A DNA stretch of 64,000 nucleotides from Peribacillus loiseleuriae (GCF_001183985.1 NZ_LFZW01000001.1:1023812-1087811), one strand, 5' to 3'. Counted from the first letter of the stretch, positions 9,362-19,199 are shown. The notes: generated by a model not told the origin, from the letters alone. Translations and numbers: made by a program.

Positions 9362-10459
9362 TTAGCCCTTATTCTGACGCCTTTTCTTAAATATCCCCTT
9401 TAATAACGAAGGCACTACTAAGAAGATAAATAAAGTTCGGAATAACTGGTAACAGATAACAACTGAGAGATCTGCGTTTACTTCCTTTGCGATAATCGCC
9501 ATCTGGTCCATTCCCCCAGGGGAAAGGCTTAAAAAAGCTGTCATAAGAGTTACTGTATGCAATTTGGTCAGTAAAAGACTCAGACCAATAGAGCATGCGA
9601 TCAACACAACCCCACTCATGAACGCTAATAATGTGATTTTGAACTTATTCTGCAAATCTTCAGGTTTAAGTAATAATCCAATATAACCTCCAATCAACAA
9701 CTGAGAGCAATTTAGGAAAACCGATGGAAGGGCAGGCCCATGAAAGCCTGATAGATTGAGAATAATCGTGGCGATCATCGGTCCCAATAAAAAAGCTGTT
9801 GGAAATTTGATTTTCTTTCCAAGTAGGGCGAAGATCGTGCAAACAACGGCAAATACTAAAATATGTGGAAATAACTCCCCCCAGCTCGCAGTCCTGGTTT
9901 GAATGGAACTCATAAACGAATCGTTGCTCTGGATTTCAAATAAAGGACTAAAAATTAGCATAGGTACAAAGAAAATGATCATCATTAATCTGGAGACCTG
10001 TAAGAAGGTAACAACTGTTAGATCGATCCCCTTTATATCCTCAGCTAATGGAATCATTTGACTAAGTCCACCAGGAATACTCCCCATTAAAACCGTTGGA
10101 AATGGGATTCCTGATAATCTTGATATAAACAATGCGATAATAGAGGTACAAAACAAAAGTAGCACTGTCAGCAGAACCATCGAGGGGAACTGTTGACCAA
10201 TTTGTTTTACCGTCGACATCGTAAACGACAGACCGATTGTATATCCTATAATACCCATTCCAATATTTCGAACCGATCCAGGCCAAAATGGCTTAATCAT
10301 TTTAAAAAATCTTGAACCGATGAGGACAAAAATCATCGATCCAAGAAGCCAGGGTATAGGCATATGAAACATTTGAAATATTAGCGCACCGAGAATAGCA
10401 ATTATACTAGTGATCAGAAATTGAATCCATTTATTTTCAGTCATATATTGATTTTTCAT
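9362..10459 (-). CDS. AbrB-family integral membrane protein (PF05145 type)
   Basis: About 365-residue, very hydrophobic protein with some 10-11 predicted membrane segments and internal duplication: PIPWLLGSMIFVLIGSRFF near the N-terminus is echoed by KFPTAFLLGPMIATIILNL in the second half. This is the so-called AbrB/ammonia-monooxygenase-like family, distinct from the DNA-binding AbrB. Substrate is unknown. The start is placed at 10459 (MKNQYM), preceded by GAAGTGA; a longer frame to 10477 lacks a binding site. It is followed downstream by a bidirectional terminator, and the gene behind it encodes a metallo-hydrolase on the same strand 42 nt away, so the two may be co-transcribed. Confidence 0.8.
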   Translation of the reverse strand: MKNQYMTENKWIQFLITSIIAILGALIFQMFHMPIPWLLGSMIFVLIGSRFFKMIKPFWPGSVRNIGMGIIGYTIGLSFTMSTVKQIGQQFPSMVLLTVLLLFCTSIIALFISRLSGIPFPTVLMGSIPGGLSQMIPLAEDIKGIDLTVVTFLQVSRLMMIIFFVPMLIFSPLFEIQSNDSFMSSIQTRTASWGELFPHILVFAVVCTIFALLGKKIKFPTAFLLGPMIATIILNLSGFHGPALPSVFLNCSQLLIGGYIGLLLKPEDLQNKFKITLLAFMSGVVLIACSIGLSLLLTKLHTVTLMTAFLSLSPGGMDQMAIIAKEVNADLSVVICYQLFRTLFIFLVVPSLLKGIFKKRRQNKG

Positions 10460-10501
10460 GAAATCACTTCTTTTCATTTGTTAATGACGTCAAATCGGTT
10501 A

Positions 10502-11245
10502 TCAACTCAAGGTCGCAATCAATTTCTCAATTCGTTTGTTTACATGATTGTTAAAAATGCCCCCATGGTAACAAATGACAGTTTCGATTGGGTACTTCTT
10601 GAATTGGTGGAGGGATTTCAGTGCAGTATCCATATCCGGAGTATTATTAGGATTCGGGCCTAATAGTTCCCCGTTGTGTACAACCAAAGCGTCTCCAGCA
10701 ATTAGTGTTTTGCTTGCCTCGTGATACAGACTAATATGACCTGGCGTATGCCCCGGAGTATGAATAACAATTAAGCCACCGCCAAAGGGTAATCTTCCAC
10801 CATCTGTTACGGAATGAGTAACATTCGCAGGAGTTGAATTGGAAAAGGCCGTTTCAAAATCTAAGCGATGCTTCTCGGGTATTGACTGAAGAACGCTCCT
10901 TTTTTTCTCTTCATTTAATTTGAGGAATGGGATTTCACCGTCGATATAGGCTTTGTCATCTTTATGAGCATACACATCTACTTGCCGACTATTATTTGCT
11001 AAAAATTGGGGTAAACTTCCAACATGGTCTATATCTTGATGGGTAAGAATAATCGAATGAGGTTCAGTTGGACCAATTCCAGCTTGACGAATTAACTCAA
11101 TGATTTCCTGATAATTACCCGGTATCCCAGTATCCACTAGGACATAGGAAGTAGAATCGTAAATAACTGTTGGATGAATGATCATTTTGTACTCTCCAAT
11201 GTTGATCGATAATTCCAGCATTTCAATGCCATTAGCAATTTTCAT
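10502..11245 (-). CDS. Metallo-beta-lactamase-fold hydrolase
   Basis: About 247 aa. The zinc motif THQDIDHVG (H-x-D-x-D-H type) is at about residues 66-74, the second histidine is in TPGHTPGH, and the aspartate is in LIAGDALVV; the last His is in CYHGG. This is a glyoxalase II-like MBL fold; the substrate cannot be told. The start is unusual: GGAGGTGA is 26 nt from the ATG at 11245, but an 8-bp hairpin occupies most of that gap. A TTG at 11254 in the same frame lies inside the hairpin and is the alternative start. Confidence 0.85.
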   Translation of the reverse strand: MKIANGIEMLELSINIGEYKMIIHPTVIYDSTSYVLVDTGIPGNYQEIIELIRQAGIGPTEPHSIILTHQDIDHVGSLPQFLANNSRQVDVYAHKDDKAYIDGEIPFLKLNEEKKRSVLQSIPEKHRLDFETAFSNSTPANVTHSVTDGGRLPFGGGLIVIHTPGHTPGHISLYHEASKTLIAGDALVVHNGELLGPNPNNTPDMDTALKSLHQFKKYPIETVICYHGGIFNNHVNKRIEKLIATLS

Positions 11246-11249
11246 ATTC

Positions 11250-11270
11250 ACCAAAGCATTAAGCTTTGGT
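11250..11270 (-). promoter_or_regulatory. Hairpin between ribosome-binding site and start codon
   Basis: ACCAAAGC (11250-11257) and GCTTTGGT (11263-11270) are perfect inverted repeats with a 5-nt loop, directly after GGAGGTGA (11278-11271) and 4 nt before the ATG at 11245-11243. If folded in mRNA, it leaves only about 5 unpaired nt between the binding site and the start. Confidence 0.55.
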
Positions 11271-11390
11271 TCACCTCCATATTTTTCGGATAGAAACCTA
11301 CGAGTTCATTATATGACTTTTGGGTTTTTGGATCAACCCCAATATTGACCATATAGTTGCAGCATGTCAGAATAACTAGAGGTGGTAATG

Positions 11391-12272
11391 ATGGAAGAAT
11401 TAAAGAAACAACAAATATTGAATACAGCTATGAATGTATTTAAGGAAAAAGGCTATATCTCTTCTTCGATGCAAGATATAGCTGAAGCCTGTGGGATGGC
11501 AAAAGGTAGCATCTATAAAATTTTTCCTTCCAAAGAAGAGTTATTCACGGAAGTGTTCGTTGTATGCCATCAAAGGATGTTTGACCAAGCAAGTGAACTA
11601 GATTGTGCCGGACGACAAGAGGAACTAATACCAAAGGAGAAATTTAGGAGAAAGATAGAATTTCAGATACAGTACATGATTGAAAATTATTTTTTTATGG
11701 TAGAGTTTAAAGAATTGCCAATCAAAGATAATGAGAAATTTATATCGGTATGGAAGAAAAAAAGAGCTATGCTGCTCTTATGGCATCGGGATTGTTTTTT
11801 GGAAGTTTATGGAGATGGTATACAGAGCTATATCTGGGATATCGTGGCGATTTTTAGAGGACTTCTAAAAGAATATTTATCCCATGTCATTCAAAAGGTG
11901 ATAGCACTACCGATGTCAGATCTGGCCCTTTTTATAGTCGAAAGAATGGACGCTGTTGTGATGGATTTGACATCTACACAACCTGAGCCTGTATTAAAAG
12001 AAACCAATATATACTTTAATCATTTGAATCCAATAGATTTGCAGACGCAGCAGGAAACGGTTCGTGAATTTTTGCAATCATTCTCGTTAAAAATAAGTGA
12101 ACTTCAAAAACCTGAGAGTGTCCGGAAAGAGCTGTTGGAGGTTATTAGTCTATTTGAGAAGGAACTCGAACTAGAAACTCCCAATACAACATTGCTACAC
12201 GTGTTTACAACATATCTAGAAACAATTTCTGAGCTAAGACCTTATGTCCGACAGCTTAACTTAATGATTTAA
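11391..12272 (+). CDS. TetR/AcrR-family transcriptional regulator
   Basis: About 293 aa. The N-terminal helix-turn-helix is clear: ILNTAMNVFKEKGY, SSMQDIAEACGMAKGSIYKI and FPSKEELF at residues about 8-48. The C-terminal ligand domain is longer than usual (TetR proteins are often about 190-210 aa) and its last 90 residues are helix-forming. ATG at 11391 gives the best spacing to GAGGTG; ATG at 11388 is also possible. It is divergent from the MBL hydrolase across 145 bp and probably controls that operon. Confidence 0.85.
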   Translation: MEELKKQQILNTAMNVFKEKGYISSSMQDIAEACGMAKGSIYKIFPSKEELFTEVFVVCHQRMFDQASELDCAGRQEELIPKEKFRRKIEFQIQYMIENYFFMVEFKELPIKDNEKFISVWKKKRAMLLLWHRDCFLEVYGDGIQSYIWDIVAIFRGLLKEYLSHVIQKVIALPMSDLALFIVERMDAVVMDLTSTQPEPVLKETNIYFNHLNPIDLQTQQETVREFLQSFSLKISELQKPESVRKELLEVISLFEKELELETPNTTLLHVFTTYLETISELRPYVRQLNLMI

Positions 12273-12772
12273 ACATAAAGAATCGTCAGCATTTTCTGGA
12301 ATGTTATACACTAAGTATTGATTTACTTGAAAACAGCTAATTTCCTGTAATAGAACAATGCTTCAAATATTGAGCCCTTCTAAACGTTGTTAAAAAGGGG
12401 AGAACCGTTTTAAAATATGCTTTACGTCGTAACCGCATTTTTCCTAACGGTACCCCCTTGTTTAACAATTTTCGTCGATAGTGGAATAAATAGAGATGCT
12501 ACATTTCTACAATAGAAATTTTTCCAAATTAATAAATAATCATTCTATATCGCAAATCTACTGATAAATAGTTCATCTTTTTTATAAACGGTGAGACTTT
12601 GTACTGATCCAATTGTAAAATGTCGGTTCAAAAATTTGTAATGATCAAGAACTTCACAAGAAATTGTACAGAAAATAAACAATTTTATATTATATGTTTC
12701 AACTTCCTTTTCAACGTAACTAAAGGTGTATATGATAGAGTTATACATAATTTGAACTAGGAGCTGTTGAAC

Positions 12773-13558
12773 GTGATTAAAGCGATTTTTTTTGATTTGG
12801 ATGATACCCTTCTATGGGACCAAAAAAGTATAAGTGAGGCGTTTAAAGCTACTTGCGAGTATGCTGCAGAGAAATATGAAGTCGATGCTGAGCAATTAGA
12901 GGAAGCGGTGCGAGAAGAAGCGCGGGAGCTTTACGCATCATATGATACCTATTCTTTTACACAAATGATTGGCATTAATCCGTTTGAAGGGTTGTGGGGC
13001 GATTTCGGTGATGAGGGGATCGAATTTGGAAAGATGAAGGAGTTTGCACCTGCCTACCGCCGAGATTCTTGGATTAGAGGCTTAAAGTCGCTTGGGATCA
13101 ATGATGAAGAATTCGGTGCTGAACTAGCGGAACGCTTCCCTCTTGAGCGGAAAAAGCGCCCTTTTCTCTATGACGAAACGTTCCAGGTGTTGAATGAGCT
13201 GCATGATAAATATCGTTTATTATTGCTGACAAACGGTTCACCAGAATTACAAAATACGAAACTAGCTATTACTCCTGAACTTGTTCCATATTTTGACCAT
13301 ATTGTTATTTCTGGAGGATTCGGAAAAGGGAAGCCTGACGTATCTATTTTCGAACATGCATTAGAACGTATGAATGTGAGTAAGGATGAGGTCTTGATGG
13401 TTGGTGATAATTTAATGACAGACATCCTCGGAGCATCTCGTTGCGGCATTCAGTCCGTTTGGATTAATCGACATGAGAAAGAACGAAATGAGGTTATTCC
13501 AACTTATGAGATTACTCATTTAGAAGAATTATATCCTATTCTGCAGTCTTTGAAATAA
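12773..13558 (+). CDS. HAD-family hydrolase
   Basis: 261-residue haloacid dehalogenase-type phosphatase. Motif [10 protein letters not shown] holds the nucleophile Asp near residue 7; motif II is LLTNGSP; the motif III lysine is in GKGKPD; motif IV is [10 protein letters not shown] cap domain lies between residues about 15 and 100. Substrate unknown. GTG at 12773 is chosen, 9 nt after AGGAG; TTG at 12767 is too close. The preceding 500 bp (12273-12772) contains no gene or clear structure. Confidence 0.88.
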   Translation: MIKAIFFDLDDTLLWDQKSISEAFKATCEYAAEKYEVDAEQLEEAVREEARELYASYDTYSFTQMIGINPFEGLWGDFGDEGIEFGKMKEFAPAYRRDSWIRGLKSLGINDEEFGAELAERFPLERKKRPFLYDETFQVLNELHDKYRLLLLTNGSPELQNTKLAITPELVPYFDHIVISGGFGKGKPDVSIFEHALERMNVSKDEVLMVGDNLMTDILGASRCGIQSVWINRHEKERNEVIPTYEITHLEELYPILQSLK

Positions 13559-13855
13559 AAGAAACAATTACTTGCTTCCCTGAACTATTTTTGAAATGAC
13601 AGAGTTATGGATAAAATATAGATGTTTGGAATAAACGGTCTACTACAGATAGCGGATAATTTTTCCTAAGAAAGGTTTAACAATCCGTTCATGCAGAAGA
13701 ATAGCAGAAAAGAATTGAAATATGTTTATTGTGAAATCAATTCCGGATGAGAAGGCACCATATATACAATTCTTAATGATTTAAATGTTAATTTCTGTCA
13801 TTCGAAAATCTATCCGCCTCTGATGGAAATCATTTAAGGGATTTGGAAGTTGCGT

Positions 13856-13884
13856 GGAAAAGTTCTCCTATGGGGGACTTTTTC
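13856..13884 (+). terminator. Rho-independent terminator
   Basis: AAAAGTTCTCC / GGGGGACTTTT stem (with G-U pairs) and a T-run. It lies 300 nt after the HAD hydrolase gene. No gene was seen in 13559-13855. Confidence 0.6.
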
Positions 13885-13993
13885 AATTTCACGAAAGTAC
13901 CGTAGAATTTTTTTAAAAAAGGTTGCAAAAACCATAAAAGATATATATAATTGAATTTATCGATAAGGAAACGCAAATTTCGACAAATTATAC

Positions 13994-14067
13994 GCGGGTG
14001 TAGTTTAGTGGTAAAACCTCAGCCTTCCAAGCTGATGATGAGAGTTCGATTCTCTTCACCCGCTCCA
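13994..14067 (+). tRNA. tRNA-Gly (TCC)
   Basis: Isolated tRNA with acceptor arms GCGGGTG and CACCCGC, anticodon TCC, CCA encoded. It corresponds in position to the lone Gly tRNA before yhbA in B. subtilis. Confidence 0.97.
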
Positions 14068-14134
14068 TACATAGCTACTAACGTAGTGTTTCGTTACATA
14101 GAGAACGAGGCATTGCGTTTTTTTATTTTTTTAC

Positions 14135-14171
14135 AAGGATTTGATCTCAATATGAGGTTAGGTCCTTTTTT
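14135..14171 (+). terminator. Terminator after tRNA-Gly
   Basis: AAGGATTTGATCTCA / TGAGGTTAGGTCCTT stem with G-U pairs and a T-run. No gene is seen between here and 14381. Confidence 0.7.
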
Positions 14172-14381
14172 GAGTGGAAATAACTAGAGGGTAAATAATT
14201 GTAATGGTTTGGTCAAATCTCTGTCTTTCGATGGAATAGAAACTGGATTGATTGGATGAAAATGAATGGTGTATAGTGACTTAAATTCTTAGTTGAGAGT
14301 TCTAAACCTTCGTCAGTTCCATCAATTTTAAACGGTACAAGCATATGTACCCATTCATATTAGTAGAAACGGGGTAGTAAA

Positions 14382-15347
14382 ATGAAAGCATTAATCTTTG
14401 AGTCGTTTGGTGGTCCAGATGTGTTGCGCTATAAAGAGATAGAAGATCCATCCATTAAGGAAAATGAAATATTGGTGAGAATAAAGGCGATAGGATTGAA
14501 CTTCGCTGATGTTTACAGAAGGAAGGGAAATTATCATTTAGCGGGTCTGCCACCTTATATACTAGGGTATGAGGCCTCTGGCATTGTAGAGCAAGTAGGT
14601 GACGGGATCACGAATATTAAAGTAGGTGACCGAATTGCATTTGCGGATGTGCCATTTGCGAATGCAGAATTGGTTGCTGTTCCCATTGAAAAAGCCATTT
14701 TGTTACCAGATGCTATTTCTTTTGAAACGGCATCAAGTGTTTTACTTCAAGGATTAACGGCCCATTATTTAACAAAGGATAGTTTTGAAGTCAAAGCAGG
14801 AAACTCTGTTCTTATTCACGCGGCAGCAGGAGGTGTTGGACAGCTGCTTGTTCAGATTGCTAAACTGCTTGGCAGTCAAGTCATTGGACTAACTTCTTCA
14901 GCAATGAAGGCGGAGGCTGCTATTTTAGCTGGGGCGGATCATGTATTCCTATATGATGAACAATGGAGTGAAAAAGTGAAGGGAGTAACGAAAGGTCGTG
15001 GAGTGGACGTCGTTTATGAGTCCGTGGGTTCGACTTTAGCAGACAGTTTTGAAGCAACAAAAATCGGTGGTACGGTTGTGTTTTATGGCATGGCAGGTGG
15101 AGATCCTTCTCCAGTCGATCCTCGTATGCTGATGGATACTTCAAAAACCCTGACTGGTGGAGATCTTTGGAATGTTTTAACTTCTTATGAGGAAAGAAAT
15201 ACACGCTCAAAACAATTATTTAACTGGATTGCTGAAGGAAAACTAGTACTCAAAGAACCGACTACATTCTCTTTAAAGGATGGCGCGGAAGCACATAAAT
15301 GGCTAGAAAGCCGAAACAGCACAGGAAAGATTTTATTGATACCATAA
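14382..15347 (+). CDS. Zinc-independent quinone oxidoreductase (MDR family)
   Basis: 321-aa NADPH:quinone reductase-like member of the medium-chain dehydrogenase superfamily. The N-terminal GroES-like domain has GLNFADVYRRKGNY and ILGYEASGIVEQVG; the Rossmann domain has the nucleotide motif HAAAGGVGQLLVQIAKLLG at residues about 146-164. The catalytic and structural zinc cysteines of alcohol dehydrogenases are absent, as expected for Qor proteins. ATG at 14382 follows GGGGTAG. It stands alone, with a terminator behind it. Confidence 0.9.
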   Translation: MKALIFESFGGPDVLRYKEIEDPSIKENEILVRIKAIGLNFADVYRRKGNYHLAGLPPYILGYEASGIVEQVGDGITNIKVGDRIAFADVPFANAELVAVPIEKAILLPDAISFETASSVLLQGLTAHYLTKDSFEVKAGNSVLIHAAAGGVGQLLVQIAKLLGSQVIGLTSSAMKAEAAILAGADHVFLYDEQWSEKVKGVTKGRGVDVVYESVGSTLADSFEATKIGGTVVFYGMAGGDPSPVDPRMLMDTSKTLTGGDLWNVLTSYEERNTRSKQLFNWIAEGKLVLKEPTTFSLKDGAEAHKWLESRNSTGKILLIP

Positions 15348-15472
15348 AGGTCAAAAGTGTCGTTGTTCCTAGTTGTGGAGTTGCTCCAGAAGCCTTTTAA
15401 CAAAGAAAGTACAAGTATTTTCAATAGGCTTTGGCGTTTAGCGCAAAGAAGCTAGTGCCCTATAAGTACGAA

Positions 15473-15502
15473 AAACACCGTCCGATGATTTGGACGGTGT
15501 TT
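15473..15502. terminator. Bidirectional terminator between convergent genes
   Basis: AAACACCGTCC / GGACGGTGTTT perfect 11-bp stem with A and T flanks, serving the oxidoreductase (+) and the B3/4 protein (-). Confidence 0.85.
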
Positions 15503-15547
15503 AGTGTGATTAAAGTTATTTTATCCAATCAGTAAGCGGGGCGTCTG

Positions 15548-16213
15548 CTAGTTAATGATTGTATAAACTCCTTCACCGCCATGAACCTGAAGAAACATCT
15601 TCATTAGTGATTGTGTCAGCTTATCTGCTTCAACTAATGAAGTAGAAGGCTTCAGGTAAATGATTTGCAGGGCAGAGGTTGTTGTTCCTGTTACTTTGGT
15701 TCGTTCTGAATCAACGAAAGGACTGCCAAAAGGTCCATTTCTGTCTCCTGATGTAATCATGCCTTTCATGGTATTACTGCGTCCGTTTAACCCATCATAT
15801 TGATCGGTTTCAGCGCCAATTTTTATCGTGACATCTCCCTCTATTTGATCGAGGTTATAAATACCGATCGGCACCTCGTATTGTAGAGAAAAGAAATTGT
15901 TTAAGTCGATGGCAGAATGGACAGGCTGAATGTAATTTTGTTTGCTTATTCGGCGATACAGGGCTTCAACGGAAGGACGGTAGCGTGATGGATTGGTTCC
16001 GGTCGTTTTGAATGCTTGGCGCCATTCTTTTATGCCAGAAATATCACTTATTTCATTGTCTTGAAGATCAAAGAAAATCGATTCCTGAAATAGCTGGAGT
16101 CTACCTTTGACCATTTGTGGCGAGTCGCTTACTACAATATTTTTATAAAAAATAATGCCTGCTTTAAAATTAGGGATTTTATCACGAAGTATGGAGTCAA
16201 TCTGAACTTCCAA
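15548..16213 (-). CDS. B3/4 domain protein (PheT-like tRNA-binding domain)
   Basis: About 221 aa. The protein resembles the B3/B4 domain of the phenylalanyl-tRNA synthetase beta chain, present here as a free-standing protein; motifs include GTNPSRYRPSVEALYRRI and a late VDSERTKVT. Free-standing B3/4 proteins are thought to act in tRNA or amino-acid quality control, but the function is not settled. TTG at 16213 is the start, 6 nt after GGAGGTG; an ATG at 16252 would place that binding site inside the coding region. Confidence 0.78.
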   Translation of the reverse strand: MEVQIDSILRDKIPNFKAGIIFYKNIVVSDSPQMVKGRLQLFQESIFFDLQDNEISDISGIKEWRQAFKTTGTNPSRYRPSVEALYRRISKQNYIQPVHSAIDLNNFFSLQYEVPIGIYNLDQIEGDVTIKIGAETDQYDGLNGRSNTMKGMITSGDRNGPFGSPFVDSERTKVTGTTTSALQIIYLKPSTSLVEADKLTQSLMKMFLQVHGGEGVYTIIN

Positions 16214-16312
16214 ACCTTTCACCTCCAAAAATGGTTGGATATAGTTTATCATAGATGATGAAGGTTTAATAATGAGTATGCTTCTTTTAGTAAGTCAATA
16301 GGAGTGAATAAT

Positions 16313-17452
16313 GTGGATATAGATGCATTTAAACAAGAAGTGATTCAATATAGTAAGGAAATTGGCATAGATAAGATCGGTTTTACAACGGCTTCAACGT
16401 TTCAGGAAATGAAGAATTTACTTATTAGACAGCAGGAATTAAATTACCAATCGGGCTTTGAAGAACCTGATATCGATAAAAGAGTGGATCCGACATTAAT
16501 TTTCAATGAACCGAGATCGATCATTTCGATTGCTCTCGCTTATCCTTCGAAAATGAAAAACGCACCGCAAAGCAAGAAAGGCGAACGCCGTGGGATTTTT
16601 TGCCGAGCATCATGGGGACAGGATTATCATGTTGTCTTACGTAAGAAACTGCAGCTGCTTGAGGATTTTATTAAGGAAAAAGTACCAGGAGCAATGGCGA
16701 AATCAATGGTCGATACTGGTGAACTAGTTGACCGAGCTGTTGCAGAGCGCGCTGGGATTGGTTGGAGCGGGAAGAATTGTGCAATTATCACCCCTGAATT
16801 TGGCTCTTATGTTTATTTAGGGGATATGATTACAAACATCCCTTTTGCATCAGATCAACCGATTGAAGATCAATGTGGCACATGTAATAAATGTGTGGAC
16901 GTATGTCCGACGGGAGCACTTGTTCAAGGTGGACAGCTGAATGCGAAGCGTTGTATTGCCTTTTTGACGCAAACAAAAGGGTTTTTACCAGATGAATTCC
17001 GAACGAAAATCGGCAATCGTTTGTATGGTTGTGATACGTGTCAGACGGTTTGTCCGAAAAATAAAGGCATGGATTTTCACTTTCATGAAGAAATGGAGCC
17101 TGATCCGGAGCTTGTAAAGCCATTATTAAAGCCGCTACTTACGATTTCAAACCGTGAGTTTAAGGAGAAGTATGGTCAAGCGTCAGGATCTTGGCGAGGT
17201 AAAAAGCCGATTCAACGAAATGCGATTCTAGCGTTAGCCCATTTTAAAGATGAGACTGCACTGCCAGATTTGATATCCGTTATGAAGGAAGATCCACGAC
17301 CTGTCATACGCGGGACAGCTGCATGGGCAATTGGCAAAATCGGTGGTGATGATTCGGTATCTGTACTTAAAGAAGCTCGTGAAAGAGAAACGGACGAAGA
17401 GGTACTTACTGAAATAGAAAAAGGACTTAGTTTTAGTGCAATTACTGAGTAA
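16313..17452 (+). CDS. queG: Epoxyqueuosine reductase
   Basis: Last step of queuosine synthesis: reduces epoxyqueuosine in tRNA to queuosine using cobalamin and two 4Fe-4S clusters. The 379-aa protein has the N-terminal cobalamin-binding domain (DTGELVDRAVAERAGIGW, catalytic Asp included), ferredoxin motifs CGTCNKCVDVCPTGA (about residues 187-201) and CDTCQTVCPKN, and HEAT-like repeats at the C-terminus (DLISVMKEDPRPVIRGTAAW). GTG at 16313 is 6 nt after AGGAGTG; the upstream GTG at 16304 overlaps the binding site. Orthologous in position to B. subtilis yhbA. Confidence 0.95.
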   Translation: MDIDAFKQEVIQYSKEIGIDKIGFTTASTFQEMKNLLIRQQELNYQSGFEEPDIDKRVDPTLIFNEPRSIISIALAYPSKMKNAPQSKKGERRGIFCRASWGQDYHVVLRKKLQLLEDFIKEKVPGAMAKSMVDTGELVDRAVAERAGIGWSGKNCAIITPEFGSYVYLGDMITNIPFASDQPIEDQCGTCNKCVDVCPTGALVQGGQLNAKRCIAFLTQTKGFLPDEFRTKIGNRLYGCDTCQTVCPKNKGMDFHFHEEMEPDPELVKPLLKPLLTISNREFKEKYGQASGSWRGKKPIQRNAILALAHFKDETALPDLISVMKEDPRPVIRGTAAWAIGKIGGDDSVSVLKEARERETDEEVLTEIEKGLSFSAITE

Positions 17453-17457
17453 ATGAG

Positions 17458-17499
17458 GGTTGACCTTTCGCGAGGAATTGCGGGGTCAACTTTTTTTTT
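17458..17499 (+). terminator. Terminator of queG
   Basis: GGTTGACC... / GCGGGGTCAAC hairpin directly followed by nine T. Confidence 0.8.
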
Positions 17500-17702
17500 G
17501 TATTTTTACCGAATATGTATACATATATCTTATCATATGGGTTTATTTCTATTTTAATTGTGTAAGAAAGTTAAGAAAAAATCGGGGGTAAAGTAGTGTG
17601 TAAATTCCTGATTTATTCAACTTAACCATCAGAATGGAGAACGGAAAAGCAGATTATTATGGTCATCTTATTCATACATTCATCTGTATAAACCATGTCT
17701 TG

Positions 17703-17740
17703 CGGGTTACGATCCCAACTGATGGAGGTTTCACTTTAAG
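17703..17740. repeat. Dispersed repeat, diverged copy E
   Basis: CGGGTTACGATCCCAACTGA, then TGGAGGTTTCACTTTAA, matches most positions of the short form of the repeat at 20938 and 30741. It ends at the ribosome-binding site of yhbB. Confidence 0.4.
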
Positions 17741-17753
17741 AGGAGGGATTCGT

Positions 17754-18611
17754 TTGAAACTTCAGCTAAAAGCGATTGTGCAAGAGCGGATCGAACGGTA
17801 TATTGGAAAGTCGCGTGAAGCGGTAGAAGGAAAACTCTTACGTAAACAGAACGTGTATAAACAACGGGAAGCAGAAATTGTCCATGTTAAAGCGACTGGC
17901 CAAGTGCTATTTAGGCATGATAAGGAGAATGAAACAGAATTAGATTATCAGCTTCATCTTCAATATTTTATTAAACAGCGAGACACTTTCTTCATGGAAG
18001 AAGAAACAGAAGAAAGGCGAGTCACGTTTCATGATGGAAAAGTGGTCAGTGATTATGAAAATGAAAGAATATATGGTCAGAATCGGGAAGAGCGCACTAT
18101 CGATGTGTTGTCGGAAAGAATCGAGTATACGTATGATCGCTTGAAGGCTGTGAAATATGCAGAAAGATGGTGGAATGATTTCAATCCAGCTTATCCGAAG
18201 TTTACGGATGATTGTTCAAGCTTTATCTCACAATGCCTTCATGCTGGAGGAATTCCGATGTGGGGAAGTCCGAATCGAAATAAGGGATGGTGGATGTCAG
18301 GGGGAAACTGGAGCTTTAGCTGGACGGTTGCGAATGCATTACAGCAGCTGCTTGCAGGAGGGAGGGGAATTAGGACAAAGCAAGTTCGTTCGGCTGAACA
18401 ATTGAATTTGGGGGATATTATTTGTATTGATTTTGAAGGAGACGGCCGATTTAATCATTCATTGATGGTGACGGCTAAGGATGAATACGGAATGCCGCTT
18501 GTGAATGCACATACCACGAACAGTCGACATCGTTATTGGACTTATGAAGATTCAAGCGCCTATACGCCCAATATTGTTTACAAGTTTTACAAAATCCTTG
18601 ATGGAAGCTGA
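17754..18611 (+). CDS. yhbB: Amidase-domain protein (YhbB-like)
   Basis: About 285 aa. The C-terminal half is a putative amidase (amidase_6) domain with the NlpC/P60-like cysteine motif DDCSSFISQCLHAGGIPM (Cys near residue 147), a catalytic-type His in FNHSLMVTA and a final HTTNSRHRYW. Such domains are predicted to cleave peptide or cell-wall amide bonds. The N-terminal 120 residues are charged and have no recognised domain; no signal peptide is seen. TTG at 17754 follows AGGAGGGA; the longer upstream frame lacks a binding site. The neighbours queG and trmL match B. subtilis yhbA-yhbB-cspR. Confidence 0.85.
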   Translation: MKLQLKAIVQERIERYIGKSREAVEGKLLRKQNVYKQREAEIVHVKATGQVLFRHDKENETELDYQLHLQYFIKQRDTFFMEEETEERRVTFHDGKVVSDYENERIYGQNREERTIDVLSERIEYTYDRLKAVKYAERWWNDFNPAYPKFTDDCSSFISQCLHAGGIPMWGSPNRNKGWWMSGGNWSFSWTVANALQQLLAGGRGIRTKQVRSAEQLNLGDIICIDFEGDGRFNHSLMVTAKDEYGMPLVNAHTTNSRHRYWTYEDSSAYTPNIVYKFYKILDGS

Positions 18612-18678
18612 AGATGAGGCACAAGGTACAATTAGTGATATAATATGGATTGAAGTTTATACTAGAGGTGAACAGAAC

Positions 18679-19167
18679 GTGGCAATACATGTCGTTTTAT
18701 ATCAACCAGAAATTCCGGCCAATACCGGAAACATTGCAAGAACCTGTGCGGCAACCGATACGAAGCTGCATTTAATTCGTCCGCTTGGATTTTCCACAGA
18801 CGACAAAGCTTTGAAAAGGGCCGGACTAGATTATTGGTATCATGTTGATATTCAATATTATGATTCTTTGGATGAGTTTTTTGAACAAAATGAGGGCGGT
18901 GATTTCTATTATCTGTCTAAATTTGGAGAAAAACCACATACTGGCTTTGATTACAGCAACCAAGATCGTGAAATTTATTTCTTGTTTGGCCGAGAGACTA
19001 CAGGGCTTCCTAAGGATTTAATTCAACAGCAAAAAGACCGCTGCCTTCGTATACCGATGACTGGAAATGTTCGCTCGCTGAACCTTTCTAACACGGCTGC
19101 TATTCTCGTTTATGAAGCGTTAAGACAGCAAAATTACCGGGAGCTCGATTTGAAGCTAGAAGATTGA
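18679..19167 (+). CDS. trmL: tRNA (cytidine/uridine-34 2'-O)-methyltransferase
   Basis: SPOUT-class methyltransferase, 162 aa, methylating the ribose of the wobble base in certain leucine tRNAs. Family motifs: LYQPEIPANTGNIARTC at the N-terminus, LFGRETTGLP in the middle, and the trefoil-knot motif IPMTGNVRSLNLSNTAAI near residues 132-149. GTG at 18679 follows AGAGGTG and gives the family length. Known as cspR in older B. subtilis annotation. Confidence 0.95.
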   Translation: MAIHVVLYQPEIPANTGNIARTCAATDTKLHLIRPLGFSTDDKALKRAGLDYWYHVDIQYYDSLDEFFEQNEGGDFYYLSKFGEKPHTGFDYSNQDREIYFLFGRETTGLPKDLIQQQKDRCLRIPMTGNVRSLNLSNTAAILVYEALRQQNYRELDLKLED

Positions 19168-19199
19168 CTTAGAAATGAGTGTTCAAAAAGGAGAATAAA

